Part shown: piece after piece, positions 12,106 to 23,269 of the stretch
Layout: the number at the start of each line of letters is the position of its first letter
How positions within the stretch are numbered: the stretch's first letter is position 1
NCBI GenBank assembly: GCA_949752795.1
Contig: OX457061.1
Span: forward strand, 45,292,338 to 45,356,337
Direction of reading: 5' to 3'
Source of the DNA: Hyperoodon ampullatus
Lineage: Eukaryota; Chordata; Mammalia; Artiodactyla; Ziphiidae
Length of the DNA: 64,000 nt
Position numbers and translations under genes: made by a program
The notes under the pieces: generated by a model
Told to the model about the DNA's origin: nothing
The model's database searches: none
Seen by the model: only the letters and a program-made list of their open reading frames with translations

Positions 12106-12596
12106 ACACAATCAAATGTCAAAAGTAAATGATAGAATCTCCCCTCTCTGCTCCCTGTTGGTTATTGGTTAGATCTTTGTGGAGAACTCACCTGGGAGGC
12201 TGCTGTAGCTCTCTTGCCTATATCCCACTTCCACTGCCTATCAGCTGCATGGAATGAATGACACCTGGAATGAAGATCACAGTAGGGCATGGTGAGGGGC
12301 TAGACCCCACCCCCAAGGGTAGGCAGGGAGAGAACGAGAGAGGAAGACCATGTAGATGGGGGTCTGAATACCTGGGACAGAAGCTGGGATGTTCCTAACC
12401 AGGGCATGTAAGGGAGAAAAGCCAATCTGCTTTGCACTCAAAGGAGCTTAGAGCCAGGAAGCCAACTCAAGGTCCAATACTTTTGTAGGAAGGAGCTGAG
12501 TAAATCTCAGCTTCAATCTGTTTGCCCATAAAAGAGCAGTGGGTTTAGCATTGAAGCTTCGGGAAAGAACCACAAACACAAGGGGTTTTCGAAACA

Positions 12597-12657
12597 TACT
12601 GGGTTGGCCAAAAAGTTCATTCGGGTTTTTTCCATAAAATGTTATGGAAAATACCTG
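12597..12657 (+). mobile_element. Mariner-type (BTMAR/Mar1-like) short fragment
   Basis: The text tgggttggccaaaaagttca followed by ttcgggttttt and 'ccataaaatgttatgg' is the characteristic terminal part of the mariner elements and MITE derivatives common in cetartiodactyl genomes. Only one end is clear. Confidence 0.7.
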
Positions 12658-13994
12658 AGCTGGTCGAGTTCCTGCCAGCAGCCTGTACTCAGCCCTGCGC
12701 TGTGTCTCATTTCTACACCACCTATACCTGGGATCCTTCACCACTTTCCTCCTTTCCACCAGCCTTGCCTCCCTGAATATTCATGTATCCTTTTATATAT
12801 ACGTATATTTATATGTATTTCGTGTATATTATATGGTGCTAAACTCAGTCGGCTGTATCCCCTCCCAGGATTTGCCTGGTGCCTTCCCCTTAGAGGACGA
12901 CTTCTGTCCTTTCCCCAACCAAAGACTGCATCATATAAGCTTGCCAGCTCCAGCCCTTCATTCCTGTCATCCTTCCCCATTTCTTCATTATGTCCCACTG
13001 CATTTCAGAAAGCACCAGAACTACTCACCTTGACTGTCAAAAGAAAACTTTAAGGCTTTTGGAAACTGTCCTGTCCCATTAACCAGACCAGAAAGTGGCC
13101 AGGAATCTAGAATTTAATGCCACACGTATGTCTTTATCAGATAAAAGGCTCAGAACTGAAGAGAGTCTGTGGCCCCTTCACCTCTCTCTGAAGATGTCCA
13201 ATAATTGGCTATTTCAGAGAAATATCTGTTTATCATTCATGTAAATATGTGAAATTCTCTAAAACCCTTGGATTGAAATGGAGAAAGCTGGGGAGGGAGG
13301 TGGCTGAGAGGCAAGCTGAGATCTGTAAGCATCTACTAAGAAATGTAAGCCCCTCCAAACTACATGTTGTCTCCACGCTCCCTCACTCACAGACTGAACG
13401 AAGTTCCTCCTACAGACTGTTTTAGGAGGTCATTCTGAGACATTCCTAGAGCTCCTTCCTGCTTCCTGTTCAGTCAGCCTGCATCCCACCCCCACCCCCA
13501 GCACCACCACCGGATGGGTGATCCACCACCACCGGCAGCCTGGCCGCAGAATGGATCTCTTAATGGTGGCAGTCATACTCATATTCCCTTGAGCTCCTGA
13601 GAAGGCATAAGTGGACCCTGTCCTAGCTTCTTCTGTTAACTGGGTTGGAGCAGGAACTTGTCTCCCTGGAAGGAAGGCTGGAACCCCAGACCCTTCAGAA
13701 GGCCATGGCAGAACAGCATAGCTCAGGGCTATGCTTGTTCCACTCGATGTAGGTTAAGTATAAGTAAAAGATTCGGATCACCCCTTTCCCTTTGGAAGGA
13801 AACTTCTGGCTGAAGTGGCCAGAGAATGATTTCAGAGAAAGATGATAAACATGAACAAAGGGCAGCAAAACTACAACACAAGCAAAACATTACAAAATCC
13901 TTGAGCATGTGGTTTTTACAATTTTCAGGCCAAATGTGTGACCCTTGGAGAGGATGCAAATTTTAAGGTCAAAGTCACAAGGATGGAATATGGA

Positions 13995-14095
13995 AAATAT
14001 CATGAGAGTTAGAATCCTAACTCTGACATTTGACAAGTTACTTAACATTTCTGAGCCTGTTTCTTCATCTGAGAAAGGGAGAATAACTGTACATC
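13995..14095 (+). repeat. MIR fragment
   Basis: The landmarks gacaagttacttaacatttc, then tgagcctgtttcttcatctg, then agaaagggagaataa follow MIR order. Partial. Confidence 0.6.
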
Positions 14096-15150
14096 TGTAC
14101 CCAAAACATCATTCACTATTAATGTGCTGGTGATTCCCAAAGCCACTTCTCTGCACTATCCTTTCCTCTGAGCTACAATTGTACAGCCAACAACCAGGGG
14201 AAGCTCCATCTTGCTCCAAAGACAATGCAAATTCATTCAAATTTTCCAAACATCCACCATCCCACCAAACTGTTTTCTAATGTCAGGGAATGGATGTCAC
14301 TATACATCTACTCAGACCATACACCGAGTCAGTCACTGGGTTCTAATTTTGGTATCAAGTTGCCCCTTTTCCTCTATTTTTTACTGCCTCTGCTTATAGT
14401 TCAGTTTCTCACTCTTTCTTTCCTGAATAATTACAATAGAGTCTCATATCCCCAGGGCTTAGAATAGTGGCTGGTATACAGCAATACCTTAATACTACTT
14501 GAATCAACCCAAAGTCTGGACTGAGGGGAGATAAATTACTACATCAGTGTGATGAGTGCTATGGTAAGTGAGGTCCTGCCACAGGAGGAAGTAGTCACTG
14601 ATGAGGAGGACCGTAGGGTCACATAAAGGGGTCACAATGAAAATGACCTTGAGAGGCATCTTGCATTTAACAATTGAAATATTTGAGTACTTACTATGTG
14701 CCAGGAACTATGCTAGACATTAACAGTCACCAAGACACAGGCCTTGCCTCCATGGAGATCATTATCTGATGTAGTAGAAAGTCTCACATGCTCAAATTGT
14801 CTAATCAAAATATACACTTGGATGTCCAAAGTTTATCTCAAAAGTGAACTAATTCCCTGTGCCACCACTGCCACCACCCAACCACACATACCAAACCTGC
14901 TCCAATCACAGTATTTCCCACATTAGTTAATGGCACCTTTCTCTTGCCAGTTTTTCAGGCCAAAAATATTGGTGTCATCCTTGATTTTGTTTCTAACAAT
15001 CTGCTTCTGATCCATCAGTAAATCCTATTATCCCTACCTTCAAAATGAATCCAGAATATAACCTCTTCTTGCCTCCTCTGCTACTATGATTACTGCAGTA
15101 GTTTCATAACTATTATCACTCTGCTTCTTCCTGAGACCAGGAGAACGTGG

Positions 15151-15189
15151 TCTATGTTGAGGATAGACCAGGTCTATCCTCAACATAGA
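15151..15189. repeat. Perfect 19-bp inverted repeat with 1-nt spacer
   Basis: The left arm tctatgttgaggatagacc (15151-15169) is the exact reverse complement of the right arm ggtctatcctcaacataga (15171-15189), separated by a single a. The corresponding place in copy B (about 59915-59955) has a diverged version of the right arm only, so the left arm arose in copy A. Confidence 0.95.
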
Positions 15190-15224
15190 AGCCTTATAGT
15201 GCTCAGGGAGGGTATTGGCTACAG

Positions 15225-15256
15225 ATGATAGACAGATGGATAGATAGATAGACAGA
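15225..15256. repeat. GATA-type microsatellite (copy A allele)
   Basis: Short run of gataga/gatg units. The homologous place in copy B (59985-60150) is much longer and compound. Confidence 0.7.
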
Positions 15257-15368
15257 GGTATATAAAACCAAGAGACCAGGTAAAGTCACCAAAGGAATGA
15301 GTATAAATGAAGGAGAGATCTAAGGACTGGGCTCTGGGACATTCCAACATTAAGAAATTGAAAGGGAG

Positions 15369-15490
15369 GGACTTCCCTGCCAGTCCAGTGGTTAAGACTC
15401 CACGTTTCTACTGCAGGGAGCACAGGTTCTATCCCTGGTCTGGGAACTAAGATCCCACATGCCATGAGGTGCAGCCAAAAAAAAAAAGAA
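15369..15490 (+). mobile_element. CHR-type SINE (short form), copy A only
   Basis: It starts gggacttccctgccagtcca, has the ggttctatccctggtctggg B-box region, and ends gcagcc plus an A-rich tail. Imperfect TSDs (agaaattgaaagggag before, agaaactggaagggaa after) flank it. Copy B reads straight through this site near 60245-60260 without it, so it inserted after the duplication. Confidence 0.88.
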
Positions 15491-16449
15491 AAAGAAAAGA
15501 AACTGGAAGGGAAAAGAGGAAACAGTAAGCAGAGGAGACTGAGAAGCAGTAGCAGGGAGGAAGAAGGAAATCCAGAAGAGTGTGACATACTGGAAGCCAA
15601 GAGGGGGAAATATGGCAAGGAGAAAGTGATCAACTGCATGAAAAATTCTGAATTGGCCAAGTAAGATGAGGATCCAGAGTTGAACACCAGATTTAGCAAC
15701 ACAGAGATCACTCATGGCTTTGAGAATAGACACACATGTGATGGAGGTGAAGGCATGACTGGGGTGGATTCAAGGGAGAATGAAAGAAGAGCAGTTGGTG
15801 ATAGCAAGTGTAATCAATTCAAGGAGGTTTGTTCCACAGAGGTGCAGAAAAACAAGCATACAGCTGTAAGAGGAAGTGGGACGCAGAGACGGTTTTTTTT
15901 GAAGGTGAGAGACGTAAAGTATTTGATGTTGACACAAATGATGCACTTGAGGAGTGAAAAACTGATGATGCAGGAGAGCAAAGGGAGAATGCTGGAGCCC
16001 TGTGGTGGTTACAGGTGAGGGGATGAGAGCAAATGTCCAAGTCCAGGAGATGGCCTTGGAAAAAGCACAGAAATTTTGCTGGTGGTTAATAGAGAGAAGG
16101 AAGCATTAATGAGGTAAGACTTTGAATATTAGAAGAAAGATTGTTCCCACATGTACGACAGTGTGGGCAAAGACTCAAAAGGGTAAGTGAGGGGCTGGGA
16201 AGGGACCATAGCTGGGGGTGGATGGAGGGGTATGAAGAACCAAAGCTGAAAGCCACAGATGGAGATGAATTCTGGAAGTTACCAGGGAAAATTACTATTA
16301 CAGCGTATGCAGTGGGTGTCCAAGGTGGTTGAGTTGCTGATCATGTGTGTGAAGAAGGTGCTCTTGGAAGACAGGCAGCAAGAAAGATTGCAGAGAGGTT
16401 CTAGATGCAGGCAGCCTTGGGCATGAGGCTAGAGGCACAGTGCAGGTGT

Positions 16450-19180
16450 GGCATCCTAGTGTCCATCCAGAGACTGGGGATGTCTGAGGGTACGAGGAGA
16501 GAACTGGGAAGCAGAAAGACAAAGAGGCTGCCCTGAGTGGATGGAAGGGACCTCTGTTTTGGACACCTCATTTCTCTAAGAAGGTGGCACGTCTGCATTT
16601 CCACCTTCTGACCTACCACAGAGGAGCCAAAAGCTGAAATAAGGGCAGGAAGTGCTGTAGCTTCCTCCTGGTGTGGTATGGCAGACTGTGGGATGCCCCT
16701 GCCTCACTGATTCCTAAGGAAATCCAGGATGGCTCAACATACCATCAACCCAGGAGGTGGGGCAGGACTCTTCCTCTGATAGGACCCAGCACTTAGCACA
16801 ATGTGTCCTGTTAGCAGAATGCAGAAAAGCCAGGATGCGGAGAAGCATGACTGTGTCCCTCCTCTGAAGGGTGATCCTGTGCCTAACAGATGCGAGTTCA
16901 GGCCCTGCTGTGGCCCCCCAAGGTGAGGAGGCACAAGGCCCAGGCCTGCTGAGCCACACCCTCCACTGTTTTCCTAAAGCATCCCCAAAGATCATAGGAG
17001 GTCTTGTGGCAGGCACATCCTCCATGCCTGGCGGGAGCTGGGCAGAGAGCCACAGAGCAAGGAGAGGAGAGGGAGGCCCGGAATGAAGGGAGTTGACTCA
17101 GAAGGGTCACAGCAGCGTCACGTCACGTGGGAAGCTGAGGTTAATGTGCACACATCCTGGCTTAGGTGGAGCGGGTCCTTCCCATGTATCCTACCTGCCA
17201 CGTGCCAGCACTGGCTGATGCTGCTGACCAAGTTCTGCAACAAAGGGCTAGGGGCAGAGAGATGAGCTGGAACCAAGACCTTCAGGATTCTCAGTTCCCA
17301 GCAAAATCAAGAGCTGAGAGAAGACAGGGTCAGAGCCTATGATTCATGCAGGATGTTGTAGAGGGATGAAGCCTTGCTCATCCCATCCTATAACCCTAGC
17401 ACAGGCCCCACCTTCCAGCTCCCCCTCAGCTCAAGAAGTAAAATCACAATGAAAGCTCTCACGGCAGGGCACAAAATCAGGTATTCACTACTCCAGAATT
17501 GCTGCTAGATGCTAGGGATATAGCAATGCTTGCTTGGGAACTTTGGAGCTCGCCTCTGCCCTCTGAGATACCATGCTGTCGTGGCAAATGGCTCTGACCT
17601 TCTGGAGCCCTTCTCCTGGGCTCTGCAGAGAGCATTTCAGAATTCTACAGAGAGCACTTCAGGCAACCGAGTTCCTGCTGTGCGGGAGAATGGCTTCTCC
17701 ACAAAATCACTTCTCTTGTTAAACACCAAGTCCCAGCAAATAGGGACCGGGGCTGCTTTGTTATTGTACCTCCTCACTGCAGCCCACGCAGGGAGGGCAA
17801 CAACCACAGGATGCGCACAGGAGCAAACCCCAAGGCGATGCTGCTTCCTGCACCTGCGAGAGGGGCGGAGCCTCTGCTCCTCACCATTCGTCCAAAGCCT
17901 GCTGCTCCACCTGCTCCTGACACAGGCCTGGGCTGTCACAGAATGAAGGACAAGAGTGGTTCCTGTGTCTACGGCAGGGACAGGAAATAAGGGAGGACAG
18001 CCGTGAGTGTGGGTGGGGAGATGAGGAATGAGTAAGGTGCTGGGGGACGCAGAGGACCAGATGCCTAACGGGGCTTGTGGAGGACTGTCCATTCCCATGC
18101 GCACAGACAGTGAGGCCGGGACCCTGAATACTTGATCTGGATGAGAGCATGGGGAGGAAAGAGGGGGCCTGAAGGACATCTCTGTTTCCAGAAGGAGGGG
18201 TGCATGCTGCCAACTGCCCCCACTTTCCCGCCTTGTCCCACTCCTCCACTGTAACTTCTCTGGGCCCACAGCCGGGCAAAGAGCGTATCGGGGGCTTTCC
18301 AGAGTGTATCATTCCCAAGCTCAAGCCCCACATAGAGGCCTCAGGGGCAGGGCCCTGGGCAGGCAGCCGGACACATGGGAATCCAGAGAGTGGGAAGGGA
18401 AAGGAAGCCAATCTCTTGCAGTAAATAGTGCTGGCAGCTGGGGCGCATCAGGGGAGAGGGTCAGGGGAAAGTGAGAGGCCAGAGCAGAGTCTCACACACA
18501 GTCAAGGACACATGCGTACAGACACCTAGCCACACAGACACATACACAGGAGGACATAAAGTCAACAATGCCACTCAGAAGCTAACTCAGAGTACCCAGA
18601 GACATGTTCAGGAAACACACCTACATAGACTCATGAATACCCTGAGTCAGACATGCCCCAGCAGACTCTGGCACCACACACATGCAGACAGACACAGCCC
18701 ATCTTGCAGGCCCACAAACACAAATGCATTCCCAATCCATCCTTCCCAGCCTTTCTCCCCGATAAAACTTCTAGGCCACCTCAGGCCAGGCCTGTTTATC
18801 CACCTCTAAACTCTGGTTTGTCATTTCTGTCCCATTGCCTGTCCTTTAATAAGGACAGTCTTGCATCCACGCGCACACCCCTGGTCTCAACAACTTGGCT
18901 GTGTGCTTTTAAAGGAACATAAAGGTCAGCAAGTGAGTCCCCTGCCCTCTTCAGCAGCCCCGTCCTTCACCTACACTCCCATCCCTACCCCCGGGAGCGT
19001 CCCCAGTTTACTGCAGGCTCCAGACCCTCAGTCTCTCTGATGCAGCAGAAACAGAATCTAAAGGAAGAGTAAACCAGACAGACCTACTCTGTCAAATTCC
19101 CCCTCAGGAAACTGTGAAGAACCACCTCCTGACTCCTCAGGAAGGAGCCCTTGATACAGGGCATGACCACATGGGTCACT
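16450..19180 (+). repeat. Near-identical tract shared with 61177-63893
   Basis: I see about six single-base differences between 16508 and 19180 (near 16849, 17322, 17549, 17567, 17607 and 17614) plus one 14-bp indel at 16493-16507. Immediately left of 16447 the copies are strongly diverged, and right of 19180 they differ by a 40-bp indel and nearby substitutions. The tract contains overlapping open frames on both strands (for example a 210-codon one on the minus strand at 17637-18269), but these match in both copies only because the DNA is nearly identical. I recognise no protein in them. Confidence 0.9.
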
Positions 19181-19664
19181 CTACCTCAAACTTCAACTGC
19201 AGTCCATGCCTTTCAACCCAAACCCTAACCTCAACTCCAACCGCATTCACAAACAACTCTAAAAGCAGTCTTTCGAGTGAGACCCTCAGAATAACTGTAC
19301 CTCGTAAAGGTAATGCTGGTGGGTATTACCCAAAAAATGTCTACATGGCCAGTTAAGTTCAGGATAGAAAACTGTGATGTTCCCTCTCCCCAGGAGCTAG
19401 ATGCCTACTTCCTTCTAGTCGATCGCAGCTTCAGGGATCATATAACCATTTATAACTCTCAAGTGCAGAAGGCCAGAAAATGTCCAAAACCTCTCATTTA
19501 AACCAGATCAATATCACACAATATGCATAAGGTTAAGTCCCTCTCCAGACTATCTTAGAAGCTTAAAACTGACCCCCAACACAAAATTTATCTCCTTGAC
19601 CCATTTTGATCCCAATTTTAAACTCAAACAGTACCCTACTCCAACCCTAACACAATCCTAATCT

Positions 19665-20225
19665 AAGATGCGCTAGCTCTTTTTTTTTTTTAAAGATCGA
19701 GTTAGCTTTATTGAACAGTTCATGAATTGGGCAGCATCCCATTTAGCAAGTAGAGGGGAGCTTTAAAAGGCTATAGAAAAAGAGAGGTTTTCAAGAGTAT
19801 GACAAGGAAGTCAAAAACAAAAAAAGATTATTTCAGGGTTAAGTAATCTATCTATAGGGGATGAAGGAGATCTATGTGCCAGGTTACCTCATCTTCCTTT
19901 GGGGGATGGAAAGGATTACCTCACTGGTGCGGACCAGAAATTTCCACTGACCAGTTTGGATTACATTCTTGGAGAAGGTTGTAACTTCAATAAGGTCAGG
20001 CATTAAGTCTTCCTTTTAGCACAAGTGACTCCATTTTGGGCCTGTCATTTCTTTTTTAACAGGGAAATGGTGCCAGATCAACTCAGATAGGACACCCCTA
20101 CTCCACCCACACTTCAGAGTGCTGGAGAAGAAAGCAGACTTTTATAGAACCTTTCAATTCTCACCATGTAGATAAGCAGATTCTCCAGCTACTATAGGTG
20201 AGATCTACAAGATGCACTAGCTCTT
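19665..20225 (-). mobile_element. Retrocopy of a polyadenylated, LTR-like RNA with 17-bp TSDs
   Basis: TSDs aagatgcgctagctctt (19665-19681) and aagatgcactagctctt (20209-20225), differing at one CpG position, flank an insert that begins with a poly(T) run. Read on the minus strand, it ends ttcaataaagctaactcgat then poly(A), with AATAAA about 17 nt before the tail, as expected of a reverse-transcribed, L1-mobilised mRNA. Its 3' end resembles an endogenous-retrovirus LTR polyadenylation region, so the source may be an LTR-ended transcript. No coding frame is visible. Confidence 0.8.
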
Positions 20226-22239
20226 ATCAACAGGAACCATAAACACAATTCCAAATCCTACTTTAACATCACCGTGATTCCAGCCCTATGCTTACCACTA
20301 CCTACCTCCAATCCGTAACCACTATGTCAGTGCTGTTCCAAGCAAAGCCCTAAGTCTAACCCTGTCCCTAGGTAGCCACACACTGAGTAACGTGTGCAAC
20401 TACACTGGGCACACAAATATCACACACTTATGAAGGTAATGGGTCATCTGCAGTCCAGGAAAACAGTAGCTCCCTCAGTAACAGCTGCACAGTCATCAGG
20501 GCAGCTCTTCCCTGGCGGGCTCAGTGCTCAACTGGGAACCCAGGAGCACCAAGACACCCAGGCCCTTTGACCCTTGTTACACATACAAGCGTACAGGGGC
20601 CCAGCTCACCCCAAGCCCTGTTCTAGCCCAGCTTCTGAGCTGAAATTCCTGCCATACTCCTCCCAGGCTCCTGCCTGCCAAGCTGGGAGCATCTGTTGCC
20701 CTGAAAGCCCCACCAGCCAGGAACAAATGGGCCTGGGGCCTGGAGCTGAAGGGAATGTGGCCTCTTCCCAATGTGGGCAATTCCAGACTCCTGCAACACC
20801 CGCACCTAGGACCTCTACCCCAGAGCCTGGCCCAGGTGCCCGTCCTAAAGAGCTAGTGGGTCTGCCGACACTGGGGGTGAGTAGGGGTGGATTAGCACAC
20901 CTCCTTTCCCCGGCTCCAGGGTCTCAATCTGGCATTAGGGTGTGTTCACTCTGCGCTCATCAGCAGAGGTAAAGCTGAAGGGAGCCACGTGCACCTCCCT
21001 CACCTCTCACCCTCGGCACCAGGACCTCCGCTGTAGCATTCCTCTGTACCTCGGCCCCCGCAGAGACTGTCAAACACTACCTAGGCTCTCTCGAGAGTTC
21101 ACACCAAGCCAAAGCCTTCACCCAACAGACTGGAACACTTAGGTGGATACTCACAGGTCAGATGTGTAGCCATCCGAGTCTCTGCATCCCCTTCCTTACC
21201 GTCTACATCCAGGCTGGCCTGAGGACCAAGAGAGGGGCTTGGTTCAGGGCTGCAAGCTCCAAGATACGCAAGTGAGGTGCTTGAGAAATTAACAAAATCA
21301 GTTTCTAGAAAAACAAGTGATAAGGACTGTCAAGATCTGTGCAGGGTGTGAGATTTTACTCTATTTGTAAGTTAACTAGCTATCCTATTACTGTTCCATA
21401 AATGCTGGCAGAAGACACAAGACTCTTGGATCAGATATAAAGGATTTTATTACTCATAGCACAGCCATAGCAAGAGCTTTAGCATGGTTTTTTGCGTCAG
21501 TTTCCCATGTCTACCAAGTGCCATGGGGGTGGCACAGGATCTATGATAGATGCCTGCACATACAGTGGGCTGTGTTACAAGAGAGGAACATCTGTAAGGT
21601 AGTAAGGCATATGTGTGCAGCACTGAGGTCTGTGATTTACAGCTTATTTTATAGTAAGAAACAAGCCTGATCTTTGTCCAGGGGGAAATGTTGCCTTATC
21701 TGTCAAGGTTGATTGTTGCAAATACAATCCTGAGAAATGGCATGGAAAACAATCAGGGCCTTGTACTCTTGGCATACCCAGTAAGAAAAACATTCAGGAA
21801 TACTAAAGGTCCAGGATGGTTTGCCTCTCTCAACAGTGATTAGCAATGGGTAAAAACAAATGGTTCGTGGAAAAAAAAAAAAAAAAAAAGGCTTTCCCTA
21901 TGCTGGAAGAAGTCCCAGGAGAGACACTCTGGTTAAAAAAGAAGTCAATTAACAAAGACCCTACAAATTATGCTTATTCATTACTTCTTTAGCTGATAGG
22001 TGGAACTAGGGATTTATCTGTCCTTATCAAGGAAGAAAAGAGAGAAGACATTATCATAGGGACAACGCGAATGTTGAAAAATTTGTGGTAACTTGAGAAG
22101 GGTTTGGAAAAAAACTTCAAAGGTCAGGGGCAGGTGGTGGTAAATAGCAGTGAAACAAGGAAGTAGAATAGGCCCATGTGGCTGAATGAAATGGAAGAAA
22201 TGAGAGCAGATAACAACCTAAACCTTTCCTTGTTTGCAG
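20226..22239. other. Anonymous sequence; no gene recognised
   Basis: 20500-21160 is GC-richer with short uninterrupted frames, but I recognise no protein in it. 21430-21840 begins like the reverse of a polyadenylation region (gattttattactcatagcac) and may be LTR-like. A poly(A) run lies at 21870-21888. Confidence 0.4.
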
Positions 22240-22815
22240 AGGCAGTCTCTAAGGTGGCTTCCCCTCATGATTCCCACCTCCTGGTATTCATGCTTTGTGT
22301 AATCCCATCCTCGCGAGTGTGGATGGACATGTGATTTGATTCTAATCAACAGCACACAGCAAAGGTGATGGGATGTCATACATATGATTATATTACATTA
22401 CATAAGACTGTCTTCTAGCATACTCTAGAGACTACTTTCTGGCTTGATGAAGTGGCCACGTTGGGAAACCCCACGTGGCAAAGAACTGCAGGTGGCCTCT
22501 AGGAACTGTGGTGGCCTTTAGATGTTGAGAGTGGCCTCCAGCTGACAGCCAGCAAGAAACTAGGGCTATCAGTCCCACAGCTGCAGAGAAATGAATTCTG
22601 CCAACAACCAGAGTGAGCTTGGAAGGCTCTTCCCCAGTCAAGCCTCCAGATGAGAACACAGCCCAGCTAACACCTTGACTGCAGACTTGTAAGACCATAA
22701 TCAGAGGACCAAGCTGGACAACTGACCCACAGAGACTATGAGATAATAAATTGTGGGTTGTTTTAAACCACATTTGTGGTAATTTGTTACACAGTAATAG
22801 AAAACTAATACACTG
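22240..22815 (+). mobile_element. ERVL-MaLR LTR (MLT1-like)
   Basis: The right end (tgtgggttgttttaaaccac, then tttgtggtaatttgttacac, then agtaatagaaaactaatac) is a recognised MLT1 LTR terminus, and the left end (tggcttcccctcatgattcc) fits. This is the LTR only, with no internal retroviral genes. Confidence 0.7.
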
Positions 22816-23269
22816 CTGTAACCATGAGAGTACGAGAAGCATCTGTAAGGCAGTAAGGCGTATATGGGCAGCATGGAATTTGCGTGTATGCAAGGCACAC
22901 CCTAATTCCACAGTATGAGCTAGGGAAGAAATAGGGAAGGAGAAGGCATCTAGGGAACTCCTCTCCCTCAGCTCATTCTATAAAGACATGTAGCTATGGA
23001 GAGCCTGCAGCCCTCCTAATAGGCTGTAACCATCTCATCCTGCATATTAAATGTAAATTATCCTTTTGTGCCTTCATTTGATTCTTGATATGGGACAGGC
23101 AGACATTTGTAAAAGGCTCAAAAATGTAACTAACAGTGATCTTTAGAACATGGGGAGGGGTAAACCCCAGGCAGTAATAAAGCGAAAGAAACCTTTGAAA
23201 AGGGAAGTAGGGATTTCTCTGATCCCAGGAGAAAGCTACTAAATTTTGGAATTTAGTCAGTTTCCATAA

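Larger units (their letters stand above)
12555..14210. other. Segment of copy A absent from copy B
   Basis: In copy B the text at about 58770-58785 (agttgagcctt then attgtccaaaggcaatgc) joins what in A are sequences at about 12545 and 14213. A therefore has about 1.65 kb that B lacks. The segment includes a mariner fragment at its left end and a MIR-like piece near 14000-14095. The rest is anonymous. Confidence 0.6.
12110..19327 (+). repeat. Segmental duplication copy A (SPATA31 3'-flank type)
   Basis: It aligns by eye to copy B (about 58085-64000). 12110-12550 matches 58085-58785, and 14210-16447 matches 58785-61174, with clear divergence (many substitutions and indels). 16450-19180 matches 61177-63893 almost perfectly (offset 44713 after a 14-bp indel near 16493-16507). 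19231 onward matches 63904 onward (offset 44673 after a further 40-bp difference) to the window end. Private to A are about 1.65 kb (12555-14210), a CHR SINE (15369-15490) and a perfect palindrome (15151-15189). No SPATA31 coding sequence lies upstream of A, unlike B. I recognise no gene in it. Confidence 0.9.

Noticed and set aside
12604..13053. 149-codon open frame on the + strand
   Set aside because: It starts inside a mariner fragment, translates a pyrimidine-rich stretch, and resembles no known protein.
17637..18411. Overlapping 210- and 176-codon minus-strand open frames, repeated at 62350-63124
   Set aside because: They match in both copies only because the DNA is nearly identical. 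The two frames overlap, have low-complexity GC-driven composition, no family resemblance and no visible gene structure.
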